A DNA stretch of 25,966 bases from Chloroflexota bacterium (lineage in GTDB: Bacteria; Chloroflexota; Anaerolineae; Anaerolineales; UBA4823): contig JAGDMX010000006.1 of assembly GCA_017860725.1 (NCBI GenBank), positions 1 through 25,966 on the forward strand, given 5' to 3'. The position numbers and the translations under genes are program-made. The notes beneath the pieces were generated by a model. That model was not told the DNA's origin. It saw nothing but the letters and a program-made list of their open reading frames with translations, and ran no database searches. Of this stretch, positions 6,838 through 14,779 are shown piece by piece (within the stretch, counting starts at the first letter, position 1; each line of letters begins with the position of its first letter).

Positions 6838-8919
6838 TTATATTTTGAGAATCGGTGGTTGGGCTGCCTGGAGCTGCTCAATCGGGATGTGGCAGTAGAT
6901 GCGTTTGCCATCGGCGGTCTCCTGCCAGGGTGGCGCCTGAGTCTGGCATATCACGCCAATCTTACGATGGCAGCGGGTGTGAAATGGACAGCCGGTCGGT
7001 TTCTGAAGCGGGCTGGGAGTTTCGCTCTCCAGGCGGATAGGTGCTCGGCGCGCACCCGGATCGGCTATAGGAATATCGGCGATCAAGGCCTCGGTATAAG
7101 GATGATAGGGTGGCTCGAGCAGCCCTCCTGCCGGACCGATTTGCATAAGCCGACCCAGGTAAACGACAGCAATGCTATCCGAGAGGTAAGTGACAACTCC
7201 CAGGTCGTGGGAAATGAAGAGCAAAGTGGTCCCCAGCCCGGCTTGCAGCTCGTTGAGTAAGTTTATGATTGAGGCCTGAATTGATACGTCCAGGGAAGAT
7301 ACCGCCTCGTCAGCGATCAGCAGATCAGGATTTGAGGCAAAGGCACGGGCAATGGCCACACGCTGCTTTTCTCCACCGCTCAGCCGGGCCGGCATGCGAT
7401 CTTTATATTCGGGTGGTAGTTTGACAGCCTGCAGCAACTGATCGATCCGGCTGTCGGCCTCTCCGGCAGATAATCCTAGCAGGGTAATCAGTGGACGGCG
7501 CAGCGTGCTGCCAACCGTCTGGTGTGGGTTGAGTGCTTCTTCCGGGTCTTGAAAGACCATTTGCAGCTGGCGCAAGGTTTCGATATCCCGCTGGGATAGC
7601 CTGGCAGGTAGGGATGCCTGGAGTAGCTCAACCTGGCCGTCTGTTCGCTCGACCAGGCCGACGACAGCCCTGGCAAGGCTGGACTTCCCGCTGCCGCTCT
7701 CGCCTACCAGTCCCAGGGTTCTGGCCGCGGCGATTTCCAGACTCACGCCGTCCACCGCTTCGACCTGCCGGGCGGGCTTTCTCTGAACGAATTCGCCCAG
7801 GGTGTGGCTGATTGCATAATGTACCCGGAGATCCTGGAGGGTTAATACCGGTGGTGCTGTTTCATCTACACTGGAGGGTATGTTCTGCAATGGCAGGGTT
7901 GCGTGATCTACGCCGGTCGGTCTGGGTGCACCGGCTTGGACGTCGATCAGCTCCTGCCAGTGGTGGCAGCGCGTCCGGTGTTCTGGCTGAAATTCAAAAA
8001 GCGGTGGGCGTTCCTTGCAGGACTCGTCTGCCAGCCAGCAGCGGGGCATAAATACACACCCCTGGGGTCTCGCTCCCAAAGACGGGATCTGGCCGGGGAT
8101 GGCTTTCAACCGGGCATTCAGCTTGGTTTCACCCAGGCGGGGCACACTCTCCAGCAAGCCCTGGGTGTATACATGCAGCGGCCGGTTGAATAATTCCTCC
8201 AGGGGGGCATCCTCCACCAGCTCACCGGCATACATCACCGCCACCCGGTCGCAGATTTGGGCAACGACGCCCAGGTTGTGGGTGACATACAGAACCGTGG
8301 TGCCGTGGATTAATTCCCGAATTAAATCCAGGATCGCTGCCTGGGTAGTCACATCCAGGCTGGTAGTTGGCTCGTCCAGGATCAGCAACTGCGGTTTCGT
8401 GCTCAGCGCCATGGCGATCAGCACCCGCTGCTGCATGCCGCCGCTGATTTGGTGGGGGTAACTCTCGGCCACGCGTTTGGGGTCGGGCAGGCGAACCTGG
8501 TGCAGCAATTCCAGGGTGTACTGGCGGGCTGCAACCTGGCCCATGCCCAGGTGAATGCGTAGTATTTCTGCGACCTGTTCGCCGACCCGGATGGATGGGT
8601 TCAATGCAGAGTGCGGATTTTGGGGAACCAGGGAAATTTGTGCGCCCCAGATCTCCCGCATATCAGCCTGGCTCACGGCGGCGATATCCCGACCGGAGAA
8701 GATAATTTTCCCACTGCGTATGACCCCGGTCACACCGAGGTACCGCATGATCGCCATCGCCAGGGTGGTTTTACCCGAGCCGCTCTCTCCCACCAGTCCA
8801 TAAACCTGACCGGGGTGAATCTGCAGGGATACATCCCGAACGGCATCCTGCCATTCACCGTGGAGGTAATAAGCTACCGTCAGGTTTTCGATACTCAAGA
8901 TTGGATCAAGGCTGGTCAT
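6838..8919 (-). CDS. Fused two-domain peptide ABC transporter ATPase (DppD-DppF fusion)
   Basis: A 693-residue cytoplasmic protein carrying both nucleotide-binding domains that are separate proteins in Dpp/Opp systems. NBD1 (about 1-320) has Walker A GESGSGKT, signature SGGMQQRV and Walker B LLILDEPTTSLD. NBD2 (about 355-690) has GESGSGKS, SGGEKQRVA and LLIADEAVSSLD. Each NBD is followed by the oligopeptide-type C-terminal extension with spaced cysteines (GCVFMPRCWLADESC and GCPFHTRCHRKIGVIC). Both catalytic sites look intact, so the protein alone could form the full ATPase pair for the two permeases. ATG 8919 lies 9 nt after the dppC-like stop, with AGG at a suitable distance. Transport of peptides is likely but other solutes (nickel, sugars, opines) use the same family. 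Confidence 0.95.
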   Translation of the reverse strand: MTSLDPILSIENLTVAYYLHGEWQDAVRDVSLQIHPGQVYGLVGESGSGKTTLAMAIMRYLGVTGVIRSGKIIFSGRDIAAVSQADMREIWGAQISLVPQNPHSALNPSIRVGEQVAEILRIHLGMGQVAARQYTLELLHQVRLPDPKRVAESYPHQISGGMQQRVLIAMALSTKPQLLILDEPTTSLDVTTQAAILDLIRELIHGTTVLYVTHNLGVVAQICDRVAVMYAGELVEDAPLEELFNRPLHVYTQGLLESVPRLGETKLNARLKAIPGQIPSLGARPQGCVFMPRCWLADESCKERPPLFEFQPEHRTRCHHWQELIDVQAGAPRPTGVDHATLPLQNIPSSVDETAPPVLTLQDLRVHYAISHTLGEFVQRKPARQVEAVDGVSLEIAAARTLGLVGESGSGKSSLARAVVGLVERTDGQVELLQASLPARLSQRDIETLRQLQMVFQDPEEALNPHQTVGSTLRRPLITLLGLSAGEADSRIDQLLQAVKLPPEYKDRMPARLSGGEKQRVAIARAFASNPDLLIADEAVSSLDVSIQASIINLLNELQAGLGTTLLFISHDLGVVTYLSDSIAVVYLGRLMQIGPAGGLLEPPYHPYTEALIADIPIADPGARRAPIRLESETPSPLQKPTGCPFHTRCHRKIGVICQTQAPPWQETADGKRIYCHIPIEQLQAAQPPILKI

Positions 8920-8928
8920 CTTGATGCC

Positions 8929-9825
8929 TCAGTCGGGCGCCAGCAAGAAGCGCTTGATCCCATCGGCCATGAGATTGACACCCACAACCAGGATTGCTAT
9001 CGCCGCAGCCGGGAAAAACATCGTCCAGGGCAGTTGGTCGACATAGTTGCGCGACTCTTTGACCATCAGGCCCCAATCTGGGGTGGGGGGTTGCACACTG
9101 ACTCCCAAAAACCCAAGGGAAGCAACCAGAAATATAGCATAAGAAAAACGCAGAGCCGATTCAACGGCCAGCACCGGTAGCACAGACGGGAAGATTTCGC
9201 GCCATAGAATCACCGATTGCCGTTCGCCCTGCAGGCGAGCTGCTTCTACATAGCCGCGTTGTTTCACCGACAGCACAACACTCCGCACCACGCGAGCGAC
9301 AATGGGGGTATAGACGATCACAATCACCATCAAGACGCTGCTGCTCGATGGACCTAAAATCCCTAATAGCAAGAGGGCAAATAACAAAGCCGGTATCGCT
9401 AACAGGCCGTCGAAAAAGCGCATCAACCCCTCATCTAACAACCCACCGCGGTATCCGCTGACCAATCCCAGAACGGTGCCGCTCAGAACAGCCAGCAGGG
9501 TACCCAATCCGGCTAACAGGAGAATATTGCGCGCTCCCAATACGACCCGGCTGTATACATCCCGGCCCAGGTTGTCTGTCCCAAATACATGCTCGCTGGA
9601 AGGGGGTTGGCGAGCGTCGCTTACGATCTGCTGATTTTCAGCATAAGGAGCGATAATCGGGCCAAGCAACGCCAGCAGCAAAAAAATCAGGAAGATACTG
9701 GTGCCGATTGCTGAGGTTGGCCTGGAATAAAGGCTGTGGATAAGTTTCGACCGGCCTGACGATCGGTCAACAGTGCTTTGCAAGCCTTGTTCTTCTTGTG
9801 TGTCAAATAAAGGTGAGGCTGTCAT
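8929..9825 (-). CDS. Peptide/nickel-type ABC transporter permease, DppC-like
   Basis: A 298-residue permease from ATG 9825. The N-terminal cytoplasmic tail is followed by a TM helix and the DppC-family extracytoplasmic signature HVFGTDNLGRDVYSRVVLGAR. About five more TM helices follow. The EAA loop is GYVEAARLQGERQSVILWREIFP, split by position, and the end GVNLMADGIKRFLLAPD is close to the standard GDxLRDxLDP ending. It pairs with the DppB-like protein to make the membrane channel. No strong ribosome site is seen before ATG 9825; GTG 9840 is an alternative. It is separated from the upstream solute-binding gene by about 100 nt that contain repeat copy D. Confidence 0.9.
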   Translation of the reverse strand: MTASPLFDTQEEQGLQSTVDRSSGRSKLIHSLYSRPTSAIGTSIFLIFLLLALLGPIIAPYAENQQIVSDARQPPSSEHVFGTDNLGRDVYSRVVLGARNILLLAGLGTLLAVLSGTVLGLVSGYRGGLLDEGLMRFFDGLLAIPALLFALLLLGILGPSSSSVLMVIVIVYTPIVARVVRSVVLSVKQRGYVEAARLQGERQSVILWREIFPSVLPVLAVESALRFSYAIFLVASLGFLGVSVQPPTPDWGLMVKESRNYVDQLPWTMFFPAAAIAILVVGVNLMADGIKRFLLAPD

Positions 9826-9885
9826 CCAGACCACATACACTTATCGGATTTGCCGGAGTTACGTCTGAAATCTGGCTTTGGGAAG

Positions 9886-9933
9886 ATAAACCCAAAACAC
9901 CCCTTTTTCCTTATCCCGAACCGACGTTATTTT
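9886..9933 (+). repeat. Dispersed intergenic repeat, copy D (inside the transporter operon)
   Basis: This copy reads ATAAACCCAAAACACCCCTT, TTTCC, then TTATCCCGAACCGACGTTAT and TTTA. The left 20 nt are identical to copy B. It lies in the gap between the solute-binding protein gene and the permease gene and overlaps the last codons and stop of the former (9927-9935). Transcripts of the operon read it on the minus strand, GGATAAGGAAAAAGGGG-type sequence. No strong internal hairpin is visible. Confidence 0.75.
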
Positions 9934-11561
9934 ACAAGCCGAATTTCTCGCAAGTCGGTTCTCCCGGCAAAGGCTTTGGGAGTGAAGCCCTCAAATTGAT
10001 CGTGGATTGCTGTATTGAGCGGCCAAAAGGAAGTGATGATGATTGGACCGCGCTCGATCAGGATGCGCTGGATTTCATGATAGGCCTGGATACGCTCATC
10101 CTCATTCAATGTTGTACCCGCCAGCCTGGCCTGCTCATCGAATTCCGCATCACAGAAACGCGACTCATTCCAAACTGCACTGCAGACCAGCATCACATCC
10201 AGATAGAACTGCGGGTAAGGACGTGAACCCCAGTTGGTAATCCCCAGGTCGACTTCCAGCCAGCCATTATCGCCAAAATAAACGCTCTCTGGCTCGACAA
10301 CAATATTGACATTGATCCCGGCTTCTGCCCACTGCTCCTTTAACACGGCTGCCAGGTCCTGCCGGTTACCGGTATCTGAGGTATGCAGGTCGATCGTTAG
10401 CCCATTGGGGTAACCGGCATCGGCCAGTAATTGTTTAGCCTTTTCGATATCGCGCTCCGGGATGGGCGTATCTTCACTGTAATAGGCAGTGTATAACGGC
10501 CCAACCGGGCTATCCCGGCCAATTGCCCCCAATCCTTGCTCGACTAGCTGGAACGCCGATTCACGATCAGTAGCCAGCTTGAAAGCCTGGATAACCCGCG
10601 GATCATTTCCCGGCTCCCGGTCGGTACGCAGTCGTACCAGGTCGAAAGCGTTTGTGGGGATCGATATCGGATTGATCCCTGCTTCACCCTGAAGGCTTTG
10701 ATACAGCGGAGTAGGAATGCGCATAGCTAAGTCAACCTGACCGCCGCGCAGCGCGTCTACCATGGCGGTATCGTCTGCAAAAAAGATCACCTCAATATTC
10801 GCCAGTCTGGGTTGTCCCTCCATAAAATAATTGGGATTAGCCTTCAGGGTGATGCGATCCTCCGGGCTGTAGCTATCTACGGTGAAAGGACCAGTGCCAT
10901 TGATTTGGGTTGGATCGGAGGTATCTGCCTGAAGAATGAGGGCGTGGTTGTCGCTCAGGTCATATAGGAAGAACGGATTGGTTTGAGTCAGTGTGAAGGT
11001 TACCTGTAAGTCGCCAGTAGCCTCGATGTTAGCGATCTTGCTATATAAATCCTTGGTAGGGTAATCCTTGGATGGATCACGCAGGCGATTAAATGTCCAC
11101 ACGACGTCTTCAGCCGTCAATCGGCTGCCATCGTGGAATGTCACCTCGGTGTGCAGGTCGAAGATGTATGTCAAGCCATCATCGCTGATCGTCCATTTCT
11201 CGGCCAGCCGGGGAATAATATTGTTCTGGGGGTCGACATCTACCAGGTAATCATAGACATGACTCGCCACGAGTACTTCTGTATCGGATGAGATCAACGC
11301 TGGATCGGTTTGAACCAGGGATTGCATCGCCACGCGCAAGGCGCCTTCCGGGATCACCGTCGGTTGTTCACTGGTAGGCGCTGGTTGCTCTGTGGCAGTC
11401 TCTGGCAGTGACGTCTCGGCTGGCAGAACTGCCGAGCTTTCCTGAGTGGGAGATAATTGAGTTGACTCAGGTGTGGAGCCACCGCCGCAGGCAGTAAGCG
11501 TGAGTGCAAGGACAGTCAGGAGCACAATCAGCACACTTACGGATCGGTAACGACTTTTCAT
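9927..11561 (-). CDS. Family 5 extracellular solute-binding lipoprotein (peptide/nickel type)
   Basis: A 544-residue protein. Residues 1-25 are a lipoprotein signal peptide ending LTLTAC, followed by a Gly-rich and then a Ser/Thr/Pro/Glu-rich tether to about residue 70. The family 5 fold then begins (LRVAMQSLVQTDPALISSD). Family landmarks include HVYDYLVDVD, LAEKWTISDDGLTYIFDL (shown by position), VTFHDGSRLTAEDVVWTFNRL near residues 135-155, and the C-terminal AYHEIQRILIERGPIIITSFW. It captures the substrate outside the membrane for the downstream permeases and ATPase. AGGAG lies 6 nt before ATG 11561 and only 3 nt before the adjacent ATG 11564, so the second is preferred. A -10-like TAGAAT is at 11584-11589 (minus). 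Confidence 0.93.
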   Translation of the reverse strand: MKSRYRSVSVLIVLLTVLALTLTACGGGSTPESTQLSPTQESSAVLPAETSLPETATEQPAPTSEQPTVIPEGALRVAMQSLVQTDPALISSDTEVLVASHVYDYLVDVDPQNNIIPRLAEKWTISDDGLTYIFDLHTEVTFHDGSRLTAEDVVWTFNRLRDPSKDYPTKDLYSKIANIEATGDLQVTFTLTQTNPFFLYDLSDNHALILQADTSDPTQINGTGPFTVDSYSPEDRITLKANPNYFMEGQPRLANIEVIFFADDTAMVDALRGGQVDLAMRIPTPLYQSLQGEAGINPISIPTNAFDLVRLRTDREPGNDPRVIQAFKLATDRESAFQLVEQGLGAIGRDSPVGPLYTAYYSEDTPIPERDIEKAKQLLADAGYPNGLTIDLHTSDTGNRQDLAAVLKEQWAEAGINVNIVVEPESVYFGDNGWLEVDLGITNWGSRPYPQFYLDVMLVCSAVWNESRFCDAEFDEQARLAGTTLNEDERIQAYHEIQRILIERGPIIITSFWPLNTAIHDQFEGFTPKAFAGRTDLREIRLVK

Positions 11562-11644
11562 CATTCACTCCTACAATAATGCCATTCTATTTGAGAGCTT
11601 CGAGCTGCAGGATAATTTAGCGGTCTTTCGGTTTTGAATGAATT

Positions 11645-11667
11645 CATCCAGTTGCTTAACCTGGATG
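11645..11667. other. Inverted repeat upstream of the solute-binding protein gene
   Basis: CATCCAG (11645-11651) and CTGGATG (11661-11667) form a perfect 7-bp inverted repeat with a 9-nt spacer. It lies 84 nt before the solute-binding gene start and 46 nt after the LON-domain gene stop. It could be an operator for the transporter operon or a weak terminator of the upstream gene; there is no T-run beside it. The rest of 11565-11712 shows nothing else of note. Confidence 0.35.
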
Positions 11668-11712
11668 TTCGGTTGGTCACAAAAATGAGAGAGCCAGAAT
11701 TCGAGAGATGGC

Positions 11713-12366
11713 TTAATTGGGTGAAAATGCGCCCTTTGTCTCCTGGCCTCGCGAATAGATTACCTTAACTAGTGCTACTTCCCGCCGGTAGATCGTTGTC
11801 AGGCTTTCGAGCAGGTGGGTGGCGGTATCCATTGAAAGCAGCTCTTGTTTATTTTGGGCTGAGATCTGCAGAAGGGCAGCCGCAGCGTAAGTGAATTCCA
11901 GCGGCTCATCTGGCAGTTGTTCCACATCGATTTGGCCGGCGCCGGCCTCGGCAAAGGCTGCCAGGTATTGGTTCACCCAGCTTCTCAGATGGCTGGCGGC
12001 TGATTGCACCGTTGCAGGTTCTGGGTTAGAGAGCGGATATGGCTCTACATAGCCGATCAAGTAGGATTGAGTATGTTTATCCAGAGATAAAATCCGAAAC
12101 CTTTCCAGACCTACTGCCGAGATGTTCATTCTCCCTTCTTCCAGGCGCTGGACTTGAATGATCTGAGCCGTACAGCCGATCGAATAAGGCTCTGCCAGCG
12201 GTCCAAGGGCTTCTCTCCCCTGGCGGATCAGCACGACTCCAAATGGCTGATGGGTTGTCAGGCACAAAGAAATCATGCGTTTATAGCGCTCCTCAAAGAT
12301 GTGCAAGCGCAGCGGTGTGCTCGGGAATAAAACTGTATTCAGTGGGAATAGAGGCAGCTCGAACAT
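11713..12366 (-). CDS. Stand-alone LON N-terminal substrate-binding-domain protein
   Basis: A 217-residue protein starting MFELPLFPLNTVLFPSTPLRLHIFE, shown here as a landmark: the hallmark PLFPL..VLFPG-like start of the LonN (ATP-dependent protease La N-terminal) domain. Further family features are FGVVLIRQG, GCTAQIIQVQRLEEGRMNI and GLERFRIL. There is no AAA+ ATPase or Ser-Lys protease domain, so it is not a Lon protease. It belongs to the small LON-domain proteins found in many bacteria, whose role is not settled (substrate binding or chaperone-like). No ribosome site precedes the ATG. Instead TAGAAT sits 6 nt upstream, suggesting a leaderless mRNA. Divergent from the peptidase operon. Confidence 0.88.
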   Translation of the reverse strand: MFELPLFPLNTVLFPSTPLRLHIFEERYKRMISLCLTTHQPFGVVLIRQGREALGPLAEPYSIGCTAQIIQVQRLEEGRMNISAVGLERFRILSLDKHTQSYLIGYVEPYPLSNPEPATVQSAASHLRSWVNQYLAAFAEAGAGQIDVEQLPDEPLEFTYAAAALLQISAQNKQELLSMDTATHLLESLTTIYRREVALVKVIYSRGQETKGAFSPN

Positions 12367-12372
12367 CGATTG

Positions 12373-12378
12373 ATTCTA
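12373..12378 (-). promoter_or_regulatory. Candidate -10 box for a leaderless LON-domain mRNA
   Basis: TAGAAT on the minus strand, followed by CAATCG (6 nt) and then ATG 12366. Transcription would start at or next to the A of the ATG. No Shine-Dalgarno sequence is possible in this space. A -35 at normal spacing would fall at about 12396-12401 and overlap the -10 of the divergent peptidase promoter, so the two promoters may exclude each other. The -35 match is poor. Confidence 0.45.
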
Positions 12379-12402
12379 TCATGCTATATTCCTGAATCGG
12401 GC

Positions 12403-12408
12403 TATAAT
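12403..12408 (+). promoter_or_regulatory. Candidate -10 box for the peptidase-MFS-PAP2 operon
   Basis: A perfect TATAAT 71 nt before the peptidase ATG, giving a predicted leader of about 65 nt that carries AAGGAG. No good -35 box is seen at 16-18 nt upstream. Confidence 0.4.
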
Positions 12409-12478
12409 CGAAGCGTCTGCTCGCTATCATGGATCAAGCAGATGACAAAATTGAGGTCGGAAATCGAAGGAGTATCCC

Positions 12479-13633
12479 ATGCCAGGAAACGCCGCTACTA
12501 CGAATACTTCAAAAGCCAGTATATTTTCAGCCAGGCAGGCGCGCTTGCGTCAGGCGCTCGAAAAAGCAGAATTACGAGCACTGGTTTTGAACCCCGGCCC
12601 CAGCCTGATCTATTTAACCGGCTTGCATTTCCACTTGATGGAACGCCCGATCGTCTTTATCCTGCCGGTTGCCGGTGATCCGCTGTTGGTTTTACCGGAG
12701 CTTGAGCAGGCCAAGGTAGAGCAGCTCGCTTTTCGTGCGCAACCCATTTTTTACAACGAGGAGCCATCCACCTGGCCCGCTCAGTTTCAGCAGGCGGCCA
12801 TAACTGCTGAGCTATCCGGTGCCAGGGTGGGTGTTGAACCGGGAAGGCTGCGCTTTTTAGAGCTGCGTTTGTTGGAAGCCGCCGCGCCACAGGCGTGTTT
12901 TCTCTCTGCCGAGGATAGCCTGTCCGAGCTGCGTATGTATAAAGACGAAGGCGAGCTGGCCTGTATGCGCAAGGCAGTGCAGATTGCACAGAATGCATTA
13001 ACCAGTACTCTGCCGGTGATCCGCTCCGGAATCACCGAGCGCGAGCTGGCGGCTGAGCTGACCCTCCAACTGTTTCGCAACGGCTCAGATTCTGAAGTCC
13101 CCTTTACCCCAATCGTATCCACTGGGCCGAACAGCGCCAACCCGCACGCTACCCCGACCGATCGCCGCCTGGCTAAGGGAGACCTGCTGGTAATCGACTG
13201 GGGTGCGTCTTACCAGGGCTATATCTCGGATATAACCCGCACATATGCCATTGATGAAGTGGAAGCGGAGCTCCAAAAGATAGCTGCCCTTGTGGAGGCT
13301 TCCAATTCAGCCGGACGAGCTGCTGCCAGACCTGGAATTACTGCCAGTGCCGTTGATCTGGCAGCCAGGGCGGTCATTGCTTCTGCCGGTTACGGTGAAT
13401 TCTTCATTCACCGCACAGGTCATGGCATCGGGATGGAAGGACATGAGCCGCCCTACATCCGCCAGGGGAACTCAATGCTCCTGGCGCCCGGCATGACTTT
13501 CACGGTTGAGCCGGGAATATACCTGCCGGGACGTGGTGGGGTGCGTATCGAAGATGATGTGGTGATTACGGTGGACGGTGTTGAGAGTCTTACCGATTTG
13601 CCGCGCCGCTTGCAAACCATCCATTTAAGTTGA
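12479..13633 (+). CDS. M24-family metallopeptidase (Xaa-Pro aminopeptidase/dipeptidase type)
   Basis: A 384-residue cytoplasmic protein. The N-terminal creatinase-like domain spans about 1-150 (NPGPSLIYLTGLHFH) and the C-terminal pita-bread domain about 155-384. The five metal ligands are all visible: Asp in VIDWGASYQGY, Asp in SDITRTY, His in GHGIGMEGHE, Glu in FTVEPGIY and Glu in RIEDDVVIT. The substrate-side His (HRTGHGIG and the second HE) is also present. The enzyme should remove N-terminal residues before proline or cleave Xaa-Pro dipeptides; which of the two cannot be told from sequence. AAGGAG lies about 7 nt before ATG 12479. Its stop TGA shares its A with the ATG of the next gene, so the two are translationally coupled. 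Confidence 0.93.
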   Translation: MPGNAATTNTSKASIFSARQARLRQALEKAELRALVLNPGPSLIYLTGLHFHLMERPIVFILPVAGDPLLVLPELEQAKVEQLAFRAQPIFYNEEPSTWPAQFQQAAITAELSGARVGVEPGRLRFLELRLLEAAAPQACFLSAEDSLSELRMYKDEGELACMRKAVQIAQNALTSTLPVIRSGITERELAAELTLQLFRNGSDSEVPFTPIVSTGPNSANPHATPTDRRLAKGDLLVIDWGASYQGYISDITRTYAIDEVEAELQKIAALVEASNSAGRAAARPGITASAVDLAARAVIASAGYGEFFIHRTGHGIGMEGHEPPYIRQGNSMLLAPGMTFTVEPGIYLPGRGGVRIEDDVVITVDGVESLTDLPRRLQTIHLS

Positions 13634-14766
13634 TGAGCCGCAATCTGATTCTGGTTGCCCTTGCCCTGGTGATTTGGGGGATCGGGGAGGGAATGTTCCT
13701 GTACTTTCAGCCCTTGTATCTGCAGCAGCTTGGCGCTAATCCCGTCTTGATTGGTTCTATCCTGGGTGGGATTGGTTTATTAATGACCCTCGTGTATTTA
13801 CCGGCCGGTTACCTATCCGACCATATTGGGCGCCGTCCGATGCTGATTGCCTCCTGGTTGATGGGTACGGTCTCTACCGGAATCATGGCTTTAGCCAATT
13901 CATTGCCCATTTTCGTGATCGGGATGGCGCTGTATGGGATGACCAGCTTCGTGGTGGTGCCATTGGGGAGTTATGTCACTGCCGCCCGCGGCAAGATGTC
14001 GGTCGCCAGGGCGCTGACTTTGATCTCGGCGACATACAACATCGGGGCGATCCTGGGTCCGCTGATTGGTGGTTGGGTCGGGGAGATGTTAGGATTGCGG
14101 CGCTCATTTTCCATAGCTTTTATCCTATTCATTATCTCCACCCTGGTGATTCTATTCATCCAGTCTCAACCGGTTGAGCATCGCGATCCGGATCAAAAAG
14201 GCAGCCGCCTGCGCCAGATACTTACTCCGGTTTTTATCCGTTACCTGGGAGTTGTATTCGTGGTGATTTTTGCGATGTACTTATCGCAGCCGCTCTCACA
14301 GAACTTTTTGCAGAACGAGCGCGGGCTCAATTTGTCTGAAATTGGACAGGTTATTTCCCTGCGTAGTGTGGGGATTGTGGTATTCAACCTTGTCCTGGGG
14401 CAACTTGCAGTTCGGCGTGGGTTTCTCCTGGCGCAAGCATCGATGCTGTTGTTTAATCTCTTTATCTGGCTGGGTAATTCAATGCTCTGGTACCGCCTCG
14501 GTTATTTCTTCCTGGGTAGCTTCCAGACCTCCCGCTCGCTGGCTACTGCACAAGGTCGCGCATTGCTTACTCGTCAAAACATGGGTGTTGGGTATGGTTT
14601 GATCGAGACCTTTGGAGCTATGGGATTAATCCTGGCTCCACCAATTGCCGGTTGGTTGTACTCGAATAACCCGGAGAGTATCTATACAACCGGCCTGGTG
14701 TTAATTGGGATAGCGATCATCGTCACGATAATATTCACGCCACGTCAAATTAAACCATCGGACTGA
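13633..14766 (+). CDS. MFS transporter
   Basis: A 377-residue polytopic membrane protein with about 12 TM helices. Motif A is a good match: GYLSDHIGRRPMLI after TM2. A second loop in the same position of the C-half, QLAVRRGFLL, is degenerate. The TM5-region stretch YNIGAILGPLIGGWVGE resembles motif C (gxxxGPxxGG) of drug/H+ antiporters, so export by proton antiport is plausible but the substrate is unknown. ATG 13633 overlaps the peptidase stop by one base (TGATG). It is co-transcribed with the peptidase, which might point to a peptide or amino-acid product, but that is guesswork. Confidence 0.88.
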   Translation: MSRNLILVALALVIWGIGEGMFLYFQPLYLQQLGANPVLIGSILGGIGLLMTLVYLPAGYLSDHIGRRPMLIASWLMGTVSTGIMALANSLPIFVIGMALYGMTSFVVVPLGSYVTAARGKMSVARALTLISATYNIGAILGPLIGGWVGEMLGLRRSFSIAFILFIISTLVILFIQSQPVEHRDPDQKGSRLRQILTPVFIRYLGVVFVVIFAMYLSQPLSQNFLQNERGLNLSEIGQVISLRSVGIVVFNLVLGQLAVRRGFLLAQASMLLFNLFIWLGNSMLWYRLGYFFLGSFQTSRSLATAQGRALLTRQNMGVGYGLIETFGAMGLILAPPIAGWLYSNNPESIYTTGLVLIGIAIIVTIIFTPRQIKPSD

Positions 14767-14779
14767 ACAGGAGCGAGTC

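Noticed and set aside
6828..6911. Extended N-terminus for the DppB-like permease
   Set aside because: The extension overlaps the ATPase gene and does not resemble the family. GTG 6827 has a well-placed ribosome site and gives the usual length.
6855..7260. Plus-strand open frames opposite the ATPase gene
   Set aside because: They mirror the highly conserved ATPase coding sequence on the other strand and show no protein family features.
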